Assembly: GCA_003427395.1 (NCBI GenBank)
Contig: BFEA01000278.1
Coordinates: 1,420,587-1,479,891 of the forward strand
Direction of reading: 5' to 3'
DNA length: 59,305 bases
From: Chara braunii
Lineage: Eukaryota; Streptophyta; Charophyceae; Charales; Characeae
Part shown: piece by piece, positions 9,309-19,694 of the stretch
Layout of the letters: each line of letters opens with the position of its first letter
Numbering within the stretch: position 1 is the first letter of the stretch
Notes under the pieces: model-generated
Told to the model about the DNA's origin: nothing
The model's database searches: none
The model's input: only the letters and a program-made list of their open reading frames with translations
Translations under genes and position numbers: made by a program

Positions 9309-10415
9309 TCAGACTCCCAGCCTTGGCCACTGTCCCCCATCATAGTCCTCTATCTCACCCGCATTCCTAAAATACCGCACTCTTTCCTCGGGAAATCCCC
9401 GCAGATCCTCCCACAATTCGGGCGCGTACCCTGATACTTCCCACTCGCGTTCGTCTTCCTCGTCCCGCTCATCCTCGTCCTCGAGCCTCAGGGCTCCTAC
9501 CCCCCTATAGTACGAGCGCAACTCGAAGAACTCGATGAGCGACCTCTCTCTAACTGGCGGGTCATAACCCCTGGCCCCGTACAATTCTGCTATCCCTGCC
9601 AAATAGTTTGTCGGCTCACGTATGGCCCTATCAAGCGTGGACCAAAACTCGGTCGGCGATTCCTGCGTTGGCGCTTCCCACGAATTTCTAGGTGAGGCTG
9701 CCCTAATCAGCTCCACTCGTTCCAGGGCCGCATTGTCGAACCTAGGTCCCTCCTTCTACGACACGTAGTTGGCGTGATGCTCGTCGCTACTTCTCAAGAG
9801 ATCTTGACTCTCCAGGAAGGCCCAATATATCTGAATCAACTGATCTAGTCCCCGAAGGAATGTATCCAACACAAAAACAAGAACTAGGAGTCTCGCTGCC
9901 TCCTCCGAGTGTGGCAAAAACCCCTTTTCGGCAAGGCGAAGGGAGACTATTATGGATCTAAAGTCTCTATCCCACTAAAGCTCCTCCTCCCGAAGTTTCT
10001 CAACCTCCTTCCGTAAGACATCCCTTGCTGTCACCTCGTCCTGCCAGGTGTAACAGTCTAGGCTTGGCACTATTCCCAAATTAGGGTCCCTATGACTCTG
10101 CTCCACTGCTCTCAGGACCACGTCGGGTAGTACAGAGGTTTGGTAATAGAGAAAACCTTTTACCTCTAATTCCAACGAGCTGGCTATTACTCTCCCCCTT
10201 CTATCCCGATCGAAGCCTATCAAGGGCACGACCAACAGCCAAACCCTCGGCCGTAATAAGATCGACCTCCAAGTCCTATCGGTTCTCCCTCCGTTCGGCA
10301 CCCGAGTCGCCCTACCTGGTGAGGTAATTTCTACCCAATCCTCGTTGATCAACTTTGGCTCCCTGTATACAAACTGTCGTAGCTCAACGGGATACTCTTC
10401 CTCATACTGAGGCAT
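9309..10415 (-). pseudogene. Accessory protein A of element 1, two internal stops
   Basis: One continuous frame of about 369 codons from the ATG at 10415 to 9309, interrupted only by TAG codons near 9975 and 9755. Blocks: ITSPGRATRV, TWRSILLRPRVWLLVV, ARLLVLVFVLDTFLRG, LDRAIREPTNYLAGI, and an acidic end after ELRSYYRGVGALRLEDE. Element 2 at 31715-32670 has the same blocks in order (PGRPT, WRSVFLTADAWLL, LPSFVVDSVFGG, LDRELRAGPEYI, YYQAIG). The ATG lies six bases after the stop of the upstream ORF. Function unknown. Confidence 0.65.
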
Positions 10416-10421
10416 CTAGAC

Positions 10422-11024
10422 CTATACGGGTTCCCCGTCCAGAATCCTCGCCCTATCTATCTCTCTCACGATAGCGGCCTGTCTCAGTTCCGCTCTGATC
10501 CGAAAGACAATCTGCCTTAATTCTCTACGAGAGGGCACCCGCCTATCCAGACAGTAAGTAAGCAACCACGCGAGCTCTGTGACAGTTGTCCTAAATTGAG
10601 TCGCCCTCCGAATCACGCTTACCAACCTCTGGTACCTACTCTCGTCACCAAAGATAACCCCCGTAAGGAATCTCGGCACGACCGCAACTCTCACAGACGA
10701 GGTCCTAGGGAGCTCCCTCTCATACGCGTACCTGATCGTATATTTGGTTATAATGTCAGCTCCCGTCCCCTCTGAAAACTCACGAAATACTCGTGTCCCG
10801 AACTTGCGCCCTAGAGATGCTAGACATAGAAGGGTGCGGCAATGCGTGGCGGTGTCAATTACCAGAAACTCCCACTCTCCCTCCGATAGGTACAGCCTAA
10901 CGTTTACCTCCGCTCGAAGCGGCTCGCCTTCCTTATCCCTCCTAACACGAGGTCTAGGCTCGCATTCGACTCTTGCCCATATAAATATCCCCTCTCGCAC
11001 TATCAACCCTTGTTCTACGACCAA
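10422..11024 (-). pseudogene. Accessory protein A-like (short form) of element 1
   Basis: A 200-codon open frame bounded upstream by a TAG, with no ATG at its start. It reads LIVREGIFIWARVECE near the N-terminus and VRVAVVPRFLTGVIFGDE in the middle. The ORF at 34078-34803 in element 2 has WLAEGVFLWTVI and WRMVLPTFVIEQTYG at corresponding positions. Both are shorter relatives of family A lacking the acidic C-terminus. This is the first accessory ORF after the leader. The lost ATG suggests it is dead or that initiation is non-standard. Confidence 0.55.
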
Positions 11025-11674
11025 CTGATATGCTTGACCCTTCTAATGACAAACTGATTACGTCGTACTGCCCGCCCTCTTCTGCGAAATGCACTTGGCT
11101 CCCCGACTCGATATATACCATACCTAATCAACATACAACGACTGCTCTGAACGTATCATTTCCAGTGTCCACTCTCGGATAGTTGAGTTAACAAACCCCC
11201 ACGATAGGCCCCCGTCAATCGTGCTTATATCCCCTCAGGACGTCAACAGGCCTAGGAAAGAACCGCCCTTTGGGGTATTGCTGATCCGGGGCACTTCTCC
11301 CCTCCGAGTCCCCTTCAATCCCTTCGATTCATCCCCTGCTCACAATTTTCTCTCTTAGAGTCAATCAGGGTAGACTGACCAAAAGGTAGGGGCATATCAG
11401 AACCATCTCTCTCGATCACAAGGAAAAAGCAAGAAGGAAATGCATGAAATCACGAGAATGCAAAAATCGATGAAATCGTGAAAATGCAGAAATCCAAACC
11501 TCACCCGGGAACGTCGATCACAGGTTGGTTGTTCGTCGTCCGCTCACTCGCGCTCACACCTCACCTGCACGCACCAGGAAATATCTAGAATGAGCTTCAA
11601 GTAATAAACTCACGCTCCATAATTCCTCCTCGCCTCAACGGTTACAGACGGACTAAAGTCCCGAGAGGCATCCT
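11025..11674 (-). other. Leader region of element 1
   Basis: About 650 bases between the PBS and the first accessory ORF, with no convincing coding frame. It contains a short direct repeat of the type GAAATGCATGAAATCACGAG / AAATCGATGAAATCGTGAA near 11440-11490. By position it should hold packaging and dimerisation signals; none can be identified from sequence alone. Confidence 0.5.
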
Positions 11675-11692
11675 TCCCCGGCAACAGCGCCA
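11675..11692 (-). promoter_or_regulatory. Primer-binding site, tRNA-Asp type (element 1)
   Basis: The minus strand reads TGGCGCTGTTGCCGGGGA, 17 of 18 bases complementary to the 3' end of tRNA-Asp including CCA. This is the minus-strand cDNA primer site of many plant Ty3/gypsy elements, notably the Athila/Tat group. It fixes the element's direction and the inner edge of its 5' LTR. Confidence 0.85.
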
Positions 11693-12169
11693 CTATCAAT
11701 CAGTAGAAGTGATTTGTCGGCCGGCCGATCGGACCCTGTCCCTCGCGTCGTGTCTGTCACCCACGGGAGGGCCGATTGGGGGTCCTGTATCCTGCAAGAA
11801 AAACGGTCACCTCAAATCACACAACACAGTCTGACGCCGACTGAGAGTTCATCAAACAAGGAGCTCGAAGACCGCCGCTTGGAAGAAACCAAAGTGCGAT
11901 TTCATTTAGTCCAAAATAATGGGGTCTGTGACACTATTCTCAGGCCCTGAGATAAGTTCCCCCTCAGGTCGTGGAAATCCATTTGAGTCCCAATTGATCT
12001 CAGTGACAACCTAGGACGAATCCTTCGCCCGATAGGGTATCTCTGATACCGAGCCTGTCGATCCTATGGGACTCTCCGGCCCACTGGGGCCACTGTTCCA
12101 GATCTACCTTGACCATGGGCTCGAGTCCTCCTCACAAACCATTGCCCGATTTCGCCTGTCCGTGTAACT

Positions 12170-12420
12170 CTCAAGTATCCATCCCGATCGTCTCGTGAAA
12201 AGTCCCGGTCTCGCTCCAAGTCCCAGTTCCGTGAAAAGTCCTGGTTTGGTCCCAATTCCTCGGTCTGACCGGTCTCGTGGTCCGGGCTGCAGTTCCGATG
12301 TCTCGACCCGTCCCTACCCGGATCTCGTAGTCCCGGTTGATGAAGTTTCTGTCGAAGTCCTGGTCTGGGTCCCAAAGTCCTCTGCTTAAGGGCCCGTCGA
12401 GGTCCCGCGGTCCCAATCTG
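12170..12420. repeat. GC-rich repeat of GTCCCGGTCTCG-like words
   Basis: Words such as AAGTCCCGGTCTCG, AAGTCCTGGTTTGG, GTCCCAATTC and GTCCTGGTCTGGGTCCC recur every 20-40 bases. This produces long spurious frames on both strands (for example the minus frame 12064-12546 with repeated RD and GT residues). Confidence 0.6.
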
Positions 12421-12539
12421 CCCCAAAATCCTGATCCGCTTCGTCGGGGGCATGTATGTCAGTGCTAAGTCGAACGGGTCGTTCGCTGTTTTGCCCCAAT
12501 ACGTTTCCTCACGTTGGTCCCCGTGAGCGCCCGATCGTG

Positions 12540-13760
12540 TGCTCATGCACGTCCATGCGACTGCGCGCTTGCGCGCGCTTGTCTCCCTATAAGCGTGTAT
12601 GTGCGCTTGCGTGTGCTCATGTAGCTGCGCGCTTGTGCGTGCTAGTTTCCCGCTCAGTCTTCCTGCTGGTGCTTGTGCACTGTGTGTGCGCGTGTAGCTG
12701 TATGCTTGTGTATGCTGGTTCCGCGCGTAGTCCTCCGGCTGGTGCCCGTGCGCTGCCCTCTGCTAATGGCCGTGAATCCCGACTGTACGAGACTGTGTGG
12801 AGTTGGGCGCGACTGAGAGCGCTCCAACGGTGCGGGGCCATGTGCAGATGCACGTGACTGCGTGCGCATAGCTCCGAACTACGCGCGCTCGAATCCCTAC
12901 TGCCCGAGCACGATCCTAACGGTGCGGGTGCGCATGCTCGGGGTCGTGCACCGTGATCCCGGCTCACTCAGCGCGCACGTGCGCACGCCACCCCGACTGC
13001 TCTACGCGCGCAGTGACGCGCGTGGATCCCGTGCGCCCCAATCCCGATCCTGCGTTGGTCCTTCCAACCGTGCGAGAGCGCTGCGCACGATTGCCCGCCA
13101 GTGCGCCCGTGCACGTACACGCTGGTGCGTGCGCCTCACCTCATGTGCGCCCGTGCGAGTATGTGTATGTGCTGGTGCGCGCGGATCCTGACTCCGACCG
13201 TTCGTGGTGCTTGCACGGTGTCATGTGCATGTGCGCTCGGGTCCCTGCTGATCGTGCGCAGTGCTTGCGCAGTGGCGCGCGCCTGTGCGTGTGGATCTCA
13301 TCCGATCGTGTGCAGTGCTTGCGCACTGGGCGCGCTTGTGCGTGTAGATCCTGACTGATCGTGCACAATGCTTGCGTGTTGGCGCTCATCTATGCGTGTG
13401 GATCCCGACCGATCATGCGCAGTGTTTGTCCGTTGGCGCGCGCTTATGCACGCGGATCCCTACTCCGATTGTCCGAGGTGCTTGCGCGTTGTCACGCGCT
13501 TGCGCCTTAGTGCGCAAATTCGAACGCGAGTCTGCGCGTTGTCGCACACCGGTACGCGCAGCTGTCCCGTCTGCACGTGGCGATGGTGCGCACATCCTCA
13601 GGTCCTCCCGTTCTCACTCTCGAGCTGCTCCTGCGCTGGTGCGCCTTCCCTAAGTCTCCTCCCGAACTCCTCTCGAGCGCCTGCACGTGCGCAAGTGGGA
13701 AGTGTCCGCTTCTGGCCGTCGTGCGCCTATATGTGTGCTTCCGAGAAGTGTCATGTACGC
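12540..13760. repeat. Degenerate GC-rich minisatellite (GTGCGCGCTTG / GGATCCCGACCGATC)
   Basis: About 1.2 kb built from diverged units of 60-80 bases that combine CGATCGTGCGCAGTGCTTGC, GTTGGCGCGCGCTTGTGCG and TGTGGATCCC. The clearest units are at 13200-13520. CpG is abundant. Many overlapping open frames on both strands here come from the repeat and should not be called genes. Confidence 0.75.
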
Positions 13761-14100
13761 TCGCACGTGGGCTTGCAAATGCGCAACTGCCAAAAAACCC
13801 CGACCTTAAGCCCGGTTGGGATTTTATCCTTTGCTGGGTGGTAGTCTCGCTGATCGTTCCGCAAACAACGATTTTTTTTTTCTTCCCTTAGTTGTGTTCT
13901 CAAGCAAATGCTCCTTTCAATACGCAGGCAGTCCAGGGATTCTTCGAAAGTTCTTCTTCTCTTGTGCGCAGGCTAAGCGTCATCCTTAGACGACGCACTA
14001 TTTCCCTAAAACACTGCAATCCTACAGCGTCATCGGGGTGCGGCAAGGCCGTTTTTCCCCTCGCCTCTACGCACGCCTCGGGTCTCAAGCATTCCATCCA

Positions 14101-15589
14101 TCATTATTGAAGCAGGCCCCTTAGTCTTTTCGGGGCCGTCATACGTATTCACATGCTACTTCATAGTCCGCTTAGCATGGTTGCACTTCTTTCTTTCGTT
14201 TACACTCCAAGTCACATGCACAAAGGTCACTTTCATGATTTGATTTTACACTTAGGGTCCCGTAGGCCCCTTTGCCGCCTCTTCCCTTTTCTTTTTCCGC
14301 CCGGTCTCTCCCGGCCCTGCCCCGCTCAAGGCATCCCAAACCTTTACTTACCTGCACAATCCCATACAAAGCAAAGACCGATACAATCCCCTATTCGGGG
14401 TCAACACATAACCCTTCCCTCATGCCTAACTTTCTTTTTTCTTCGGCTTCTCTTTGTGCTCAATCAGTCCATTCTCTTCTCGTAGTCATGCAGTTGGGGA
14501 AATGGTTGAGTCAAACTGACCTAACTTCAAGCACCAACTAGCCTTTTTTTCCGGACTTGACCTTTCTTAATTGCTAGCGTGTCTTTTCCTTTTTTTCCCT
14601 TCTTGGCGGTACAAGGGACCGACAACCCTCCCCCTTGCCCACTTTCTCCGCCAAGCGAGGGCAAGTTCTCTTCGCCGTTCGTTCCCTTCTTGATGTCTCG
14701 GAGATGGAGCCCCAACCTTGATAAAGATTCTTCTCTCTTGCACAGGTAGCACCTTGGCTATGATTTTCTTCTACCTCAAGCCCCTCCCTCCTTCCTTTCT
14801 CAACTTTACCCAGACTATGGCAAACTTCTCCTACTGTGGCTATGGAGTCCTCCCCTCTAGGAGGGCTAATGGGGCTCCCTCTAGCCTCTCTCTCTTCCTC
14901 ACACCCTGGGGGCTATGGTGGATCCCCTTCCTTGGCCAGCCTCACCTCCACTAACCTCTAGAGTTCTCTCTCCTGGCTCACAGTCTAGCTCTCCAACTGG
15001 TAGGGGTTCCCCTCTCCTCTCTCCAAGTGAGAAAGTGCTCTTATGAGCTCAGTTGGGCAGCATGGGCACTCCTCATGCAAATGTAAGTGTGGCGGACTGG
15101 ATCCTCAACTTATATAGGCTAAAACCAACACTCCGGCCTGCCCATGGACCTTTCCATGTTTGAGGTGAACCGAGGTACCCCCAAGGCAAAATTTCACCAC
15201 TAGGCCCTTCCGGAGGTACCTGAGCCTCTTTTTGGTCAAGTACATGCAGTCCGAGTGACTGGTACCAACTCGGATTGCCTCTTGGCCTCCTTCAGCCTCT
15301 TTTCCATTTCCAAAATGCTGCCCCCTTGGGTCCTAATGCCCAAGGGGCAGCCTTACTTGAGAGAAAAATGCCTAGCAGACTTTTTTCTCGATTTTTTCAG
15401 TTTCTACCCCATTTTTGGTAGCCGAGGTATTTTTCCATGCCTCGGTGCAGTTTCAGCCTTGGATCTGGCTGAGATCCAAGACCATCAATATTCCGAGCTA
15501 CCCCCAAGTAGCCCTTGCTTCAAATTTAGGCCCCTAAGCGCACTTTTTTAATTTTTTGTGCATCTGACTCTCTTTTTGGGCCAAATGCA
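14101..15589. other. No gene recognised
   Basis: Pyrimidine-rich non-coding sequence. The longest frames (about 110 codons at 14153-14485) have the composition of translated CT-rich sequence and no motif. Nothing supportable seen. Confidence 0.5.
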
Positions 15590-18010
15590 CATTTTTTTGT
15601 TTTTTTCCCTCTTTTGTTTCTTTCCATTTTGGGCTGCCAGCTCATTCCGGAGCTAGCCGTTTTGAGCTGGCCCACAAAAAACAGCTCGTTGTTATCCACC
15701 ATGAGATCTGATATCATATCTATAACTCACAAAAAAAACGGTCACCTCCCTTCTGCAATTTCTCTTATTTTTATTTTTTTAATTCAGATTTTGTGGAGAT
15801 ATGGCTCCAAGGGTCAAAACCTTGCAATCCGGATTGCCCTCCCCCATTCTAGGAAGGATGAGGTCACAGTTGGGACCTGCCAGTCCCTACTGTGCAGGTC
15901 CCAATAGGCCGGCACATTCTCCTCCACTCTTTTCTCCCCTTCTGTCTTATTCTTCCTCTATTTTTTTTTTTTTTTTTTTTTTTTTTTTGATGTGACAAGT
16001 GTCAATTGGCTGTTGAGTCTTTTTCGAGGCCATGGATCCTCATCCATGGCCAGATTCAGATTCAGCAGTAAACCGTTATATCTCGGATTACAATAATGAC
16101 ACCCGTATGCTCCTAGGGGGCTTCATTTTGCCTCCGTTGGTCTCTATTTTGAGCCCCCTTTGCTCCGATTTTCTTTGGACAACCTTTTTCCCATGTTGAT
16201 TCCCTTGAGGCTCTATTTTCTCATGCTTAGCTAGTCCGGGATATCTCAGACTACTGGTCTGCCCTCCCAACAGAATTATTCTACTTTATTTTCTCTCATG
16301 ACTCTACCACTTGTCCCCATTAGTGCTTGCACTAGTGGTGCTAATATTTTCCACCGTCTAGATCCTCGATCTCAACGGTGTCATTTGCTTTATGCGATTA
16401 TTTTTTGTGTTGGCTCATGGTTCCTTGGAACATCTCAAGTCCCTGCCACTTTCCTTCGTACTAGTTCCGTTTTCTTGTCCCGCCGGCGCATGCCCCATTT
16501 TTCGACTATTTTTATTTCGGCTCATGTAGTCCCCGGCAACATCTCGGATGATGTCCCTTTTTTTTTTTGGGTCTCCTTGTTCTTGTTGGTTCTAATATCC
16601 CTTCCTCAAGTGCCCCACGCGCCCCGATTTTTCTTGGCCATGAGATTTAATCTTACGGTTATCGTTTACCGTCTTTATTTGCCTCATGTCGAAATTACTA
16701 TTTTCTAGCCCTTTGGGCTTGTCATGGTCTATTTTCCCTTAGCCTAGGCATCCTCATGCAGTCCGTTGTTTCTCAGACTGCAATCATGATCATTTTCCTA
16801 GTCCCACAACCCCACAACTTGCCCCATACTAAAAGAAAATGAAGCGTTTAATTCCCAAGTGCATCCGGGCTCAATATTGGCTTCGGATGCACCTAAAACA
16901 TGTGTTTTCCCTTCCACATGCAATTTGTTGCAACTTAGACTGCAATAGGGGTCAATTCCCTGACCCCAATGCCCCACAATTAACCCTCTATTGAAGAAAA
17001 AAAAAATCGTCATCTTCCAAGTGCATCCGGACTCTATTTTGACTCCGAATGCACCTAAAACATATGTTTCTCCTCCCCGATGTAATCCGTTGTATTTCGG
17101 TTGCATGAGGCCTCGCTTTTCCTTGATTTTCTCCTCAAAATCAAAAGAAAATCAACTTCCTTTGCAACCACCATATTCCAGAATGAATCCGGTCACGAAT
17201 GTATCTCCCCAAGTGACCGCTTTTTACCGTTAAGGCCCTTTTCTCTTTTCTTTTCTTTTCTTTTCCTATTTTCTTGGACAGTAAAGATTGACAGTCCCTA
17301 CTTGTGGCAGTCCCTACTGACGACCAACTCACTCACTCCCTCTCACTCTTTTTGCCTTATTCTCCCACATTTTCTTTTCTTTTCTTTCTATTTTCTTAGC
17401 GTGCCAAGTGTCAAGTGGTAGTTAAGGCCCTTTTTCTAGGCCCTTCCTCTTAGTTTTGGCCCTTTTTATGCCCAAGGTGGAGTCTGTTATATCTCGGACT
17501 GTAATAATGGCCTCCTAATGCCCATGGGAGTTTCCGTTTACCTCTGTTTTTCACCCACAGTGGCCCCTCTTACTCCAATTTTCTCCCGAAGACCTGTTTT
17601 TCACATGGGGTCTCTTTTGACTACATTTTCTTGAGTGAGGCTAATCCAAGATTTTTCGGATTGCTCCCATGCCTCCCACCTCAAGTTTCTTTACTTTTTC
17701 TTTTCTTTTTGACATTCTCGTTTGCAAGCACTAGCGGTGCTAATATTTTTGGTCGTTAAAGTCTCGATCTTGACGGTGCATCTCGTCTTAATTATTTTTC
17801 GCTCATGCGGTACCGTCATTTCTTCTTGAGCCCTTCACGTGTCCGCTACTTGTCCCGTCGGTGGTTCCCGACACTTAGTCCCGCCGATGGTCCCCGACAC
17901 TTTGTCCCGCCGGTGATCCCCGACATATTTTGTTCCGGATACCATTATTTTTACTTAGTCTTACATGGCTCCTGGTGCCTTTCCCTAACGTGTCCCACGT
18001 TCTTTGGGCG
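15590..18010. repeat. Diverged tandem duplication of about 1.4 kb
   Basis: Blocks near 15880-16380 recur in order near 17290-17790. Examples are CAGTCCCTACTG, the CTTATTCT poly-pyrimidine tract, CCAAGTGTCAA/ACAAGTGTCAA, GTTATATCTCGGA, TTGAGTGAGGCTAATCC against TAGCTAGTCCGGG, and GCACTAG[CT]GGTGCTAATATTTT. The offset is about 1.41 kb. Inside it a smaller pair of about 180 bases repeats AAGTGCATCCGG and ATGCACCTAAAACAT (16855-16900 and 17020-17065). No coding frame is conserved between the copies, so this is ageing non-coding repeat. Confidence 0.65.
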
Positions 18011-18454
18011 TTTGCCGCCCTACGGCGACCGCTTCCCTTGTCTTTCTTGAGCCTTGCGCGCGCCGGTTTCTTCGGCCGCGGGGCCTCCACTCCGAGGCCC
18101 CTGTTAACTGCCGAGGGCAGCCCCCACGTTGGACCCTTAATTTCTAGCGTCCCACGATCACCGAGGCCGTTCAGCTCTCGGCCGCCCTATTTTCTCATCG
18201 TCCGCCATGCCGCATTTTGCAAGTTGACGGCCCCTTGACCCTAGTTATGCCGAATTGCAATGGTCCTCCTAGCCTCATGCTACGCCCCTATGTGCCCATG
18301 TCCTCGCGCTTACTTGCTTGCCGCCGCTGGTCCTTACCCCCGACGGTTCTCAACCCAGGGCATCATTCCTTCCGACGGCCTAATCCTATGTTTTTTCTCT
18401 CTCTTGCCTCCTTACTCCAGATTTCTCTGTCGTGCACAATCTGACTATATACAA

Positions 18455-18500
18455 TCTCTCGAGGGGGGGGATGTGATTCGGGACCCACCGGTCCCGACAC
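18455..18500 (+). promoter_or_regulatory. Possible polypurine tract and LTR start
   Basis: The sequence CTCTCGAGGGGGGGA is followed by TGTGATTCGGGACCC. A G-rich polypurine tract directly followed by TGTG is the usual layout at the 5' edge of a plant 3' LTR. If so, the non-coding 14-18.4 kb region is the inside of a non-autonomous plus-strand LTR element. No PBS or partner LTR was found, so this stays tentative. Confidence 0.35.
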
Positions 18501-18729
18501 ATTCCCCCCACTCATTCTCGATGTCCTCATCTCGCACCAATCTCCTGTCAGTAGGAGGGTCTGAAGGGATAAGTGAAGGAGAGGGGGTGAGGTGTATTAG
18601 GTGGTTAGTTTGTCAGGGTCCCTTTTGTCTTTTGTTGTTATTTTCTCGGGGACTCTTCTAGTCACCGCTCCTTGGGGCGGGGAGGGGTGTATGGAAGGTC
18701 AAACTCTCTTTTTAGGACTTCCTTCAGAC

Positions 18730-18945
18730 TTTTCTCTTCTCATTCATCACTCTTAGAACATTAAGTCATTTTTCGGCTTTCTTTTGTCTCATTCATTACC
18801 CGAAGTGCATCAAGCTTTTAGTCTCATTCATCACTCTTAGAACATCAAACCTTCTCTCGTCTCATTTATCACTTTTATAACATCAAACCTTCTCTTATCT
18901 TATTCATCAAGCCTTTTCTCGTCTCATTCATCAGCCCATGCTCCT
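18730..18945. repeat. Minisatellite of CTCATTCATCACTCTTAGAACATCAA units
   Basis: Four to five imperfect units of 40-50 bases sharing TCTCATTCATCACT and AGAACATCAAACCTT. They follow the putative LTR start at 18470. Confidence 0.65.
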
Positions 18946-19203
18946 CCTCCGAGCTTAGTTATCCAAAGCGCCTTCGAATATTATACCCTTCATTCCATGC
19001 CGACCAAATCCCTTTTCCGGTCTCTGTCACCCCCAGTGCCGCTTTTAATCGGTTCTTCGGCCCGTGCAATCCATGTCTCCCGCCATCCTTTCCTCAATCT
19101 CATGCTCAGCCAGATTTACATGCATTCCTTCCAGGTCATTTTGCTAGGCTTTTCTCTAGTTCTGCCTATTTCCCATGCCTACGAATCTCCCTCGACGGTG
19201 AAC

Positions 19204-19312
19204 AAGCGCGGCCGAGTCCGCGACCCCGCGGACGCGTCTGCGTGGCCGTGCGACTTCGCGGATGCGTGGTGGCCAGTAGGGAGGGGGGTTGGGGATTCGG
19301 GAAGCGCCATGA
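19204..19312 (-). repeat. GC-rich dispersed repeat, copy 1
   Basis: Reverse-complemented, this reads CGCTTCCCGAATCCCCAACC, then an ACTGG-x-CACCA block and GCGTCCGCGGGGTCGCGGAC. It matches 49971-50075 on the plus strand over about 110 bases. GC and CpG content are far above the flanks. Confidence 0.7.
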
Positions 19313-19344
19313 GAATATCTTCTTCGTCAAACCTTTCTTGTGTC

Positions 19345-19690
19345 CAAGCTCAATCAATTTCACATGCATGTTGCCCAAACCATTTCATATGCATTTTTCT
19401 TCTGGACTTCTCGCCAGGTCTTTGTCAAACCCAAACAACATCAATTATACATGTATTTTTCTTCCGGATATCTTGCCAGACCTTTCCCAAGCGCACGCAA
19501 AGTCAATTACACATTCCTTTTTCTTCTGGATATCTTGCCAGGTTTTTCTCAAGCATATGCAAAGTCAATTACACACGCCTTTCTCTTCTTGACATATTGC
19601 CAGCCCTTTCTCAAACCCACGCAAAGTCAATTACACATTCCTTTCTCTTCTGGACATCTTGCCAGACGTTTCTCAAGCCTACGGAAAGTC
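19345..19690. repeat. 62-bp minisatellite, about 5.5 units
   Basis: Units contain GCAAAGTCAATTACACATTC, TTTCTTCTGGATATCTTGCC and a CTCAAGC block. Period is about 61-62 bases, so the frame rotates and the translated runs seen on the plus strand are not genes. The last unit is interrupted by MITE copy 1, which gives an internal record of the empty site. Confidence 0.85.
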
Positions 19691-19694
19691 AATT

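Larger units (their letters stand above)
474..11692 (-). mobile_element. Element 1: Ty3/gypsy LTR retrotransposon with accessory ORFs, decayed
   Basis: Read on the minus strand, this element runs from a tRNA-Asp primer-binding site (11692-11675) through a leader, about nine accessory ORFs, gag with a CCHC knuckle, aspartic protease, reverse transcriptase, RNase H and a D,D(35)E integrase ending in a GPY motif near 580. The order PR-RT-RH-IN is that of Ty3/gypsy. About 4.7 kb of accessory coding sequence between leader and gag is not part of the standard element; only Ogre/Tat-like plant elements are known to carry an ORF there. Multiple frameshifts and stops show it is inactive. The 3' LTR, if present, lies at or beyond the left edge. 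Confidence 0.88.
11693..14100 (-). repeat. Probable 5' LTR region of element 1
   Basis: The sequence directly outside the PBS should be the 5' LTR. It has no coherent gene and is largely degenerate tandem repeat (12170-12420 and 12540-13760). I cannot find a TG start or a TATA box with confidence, nor the partner LTR at the left edge of the window, so the outer limit given here is arbitrary. Confidence 0.35.

Noticed and set aside
12064-13844. Several ORFs of 80-160 codons on both strands
   Set aside because: They are translations of degenerate tandem repeats; frames change with each unit and none is conserved.
15960-15990. T29 tract considered as a retroposon tail
   Set aside because: The duplicated partner near 17380-17400 has a T/C-rich tract at the same place, so this is expansion of an existing tract; no target duplication.
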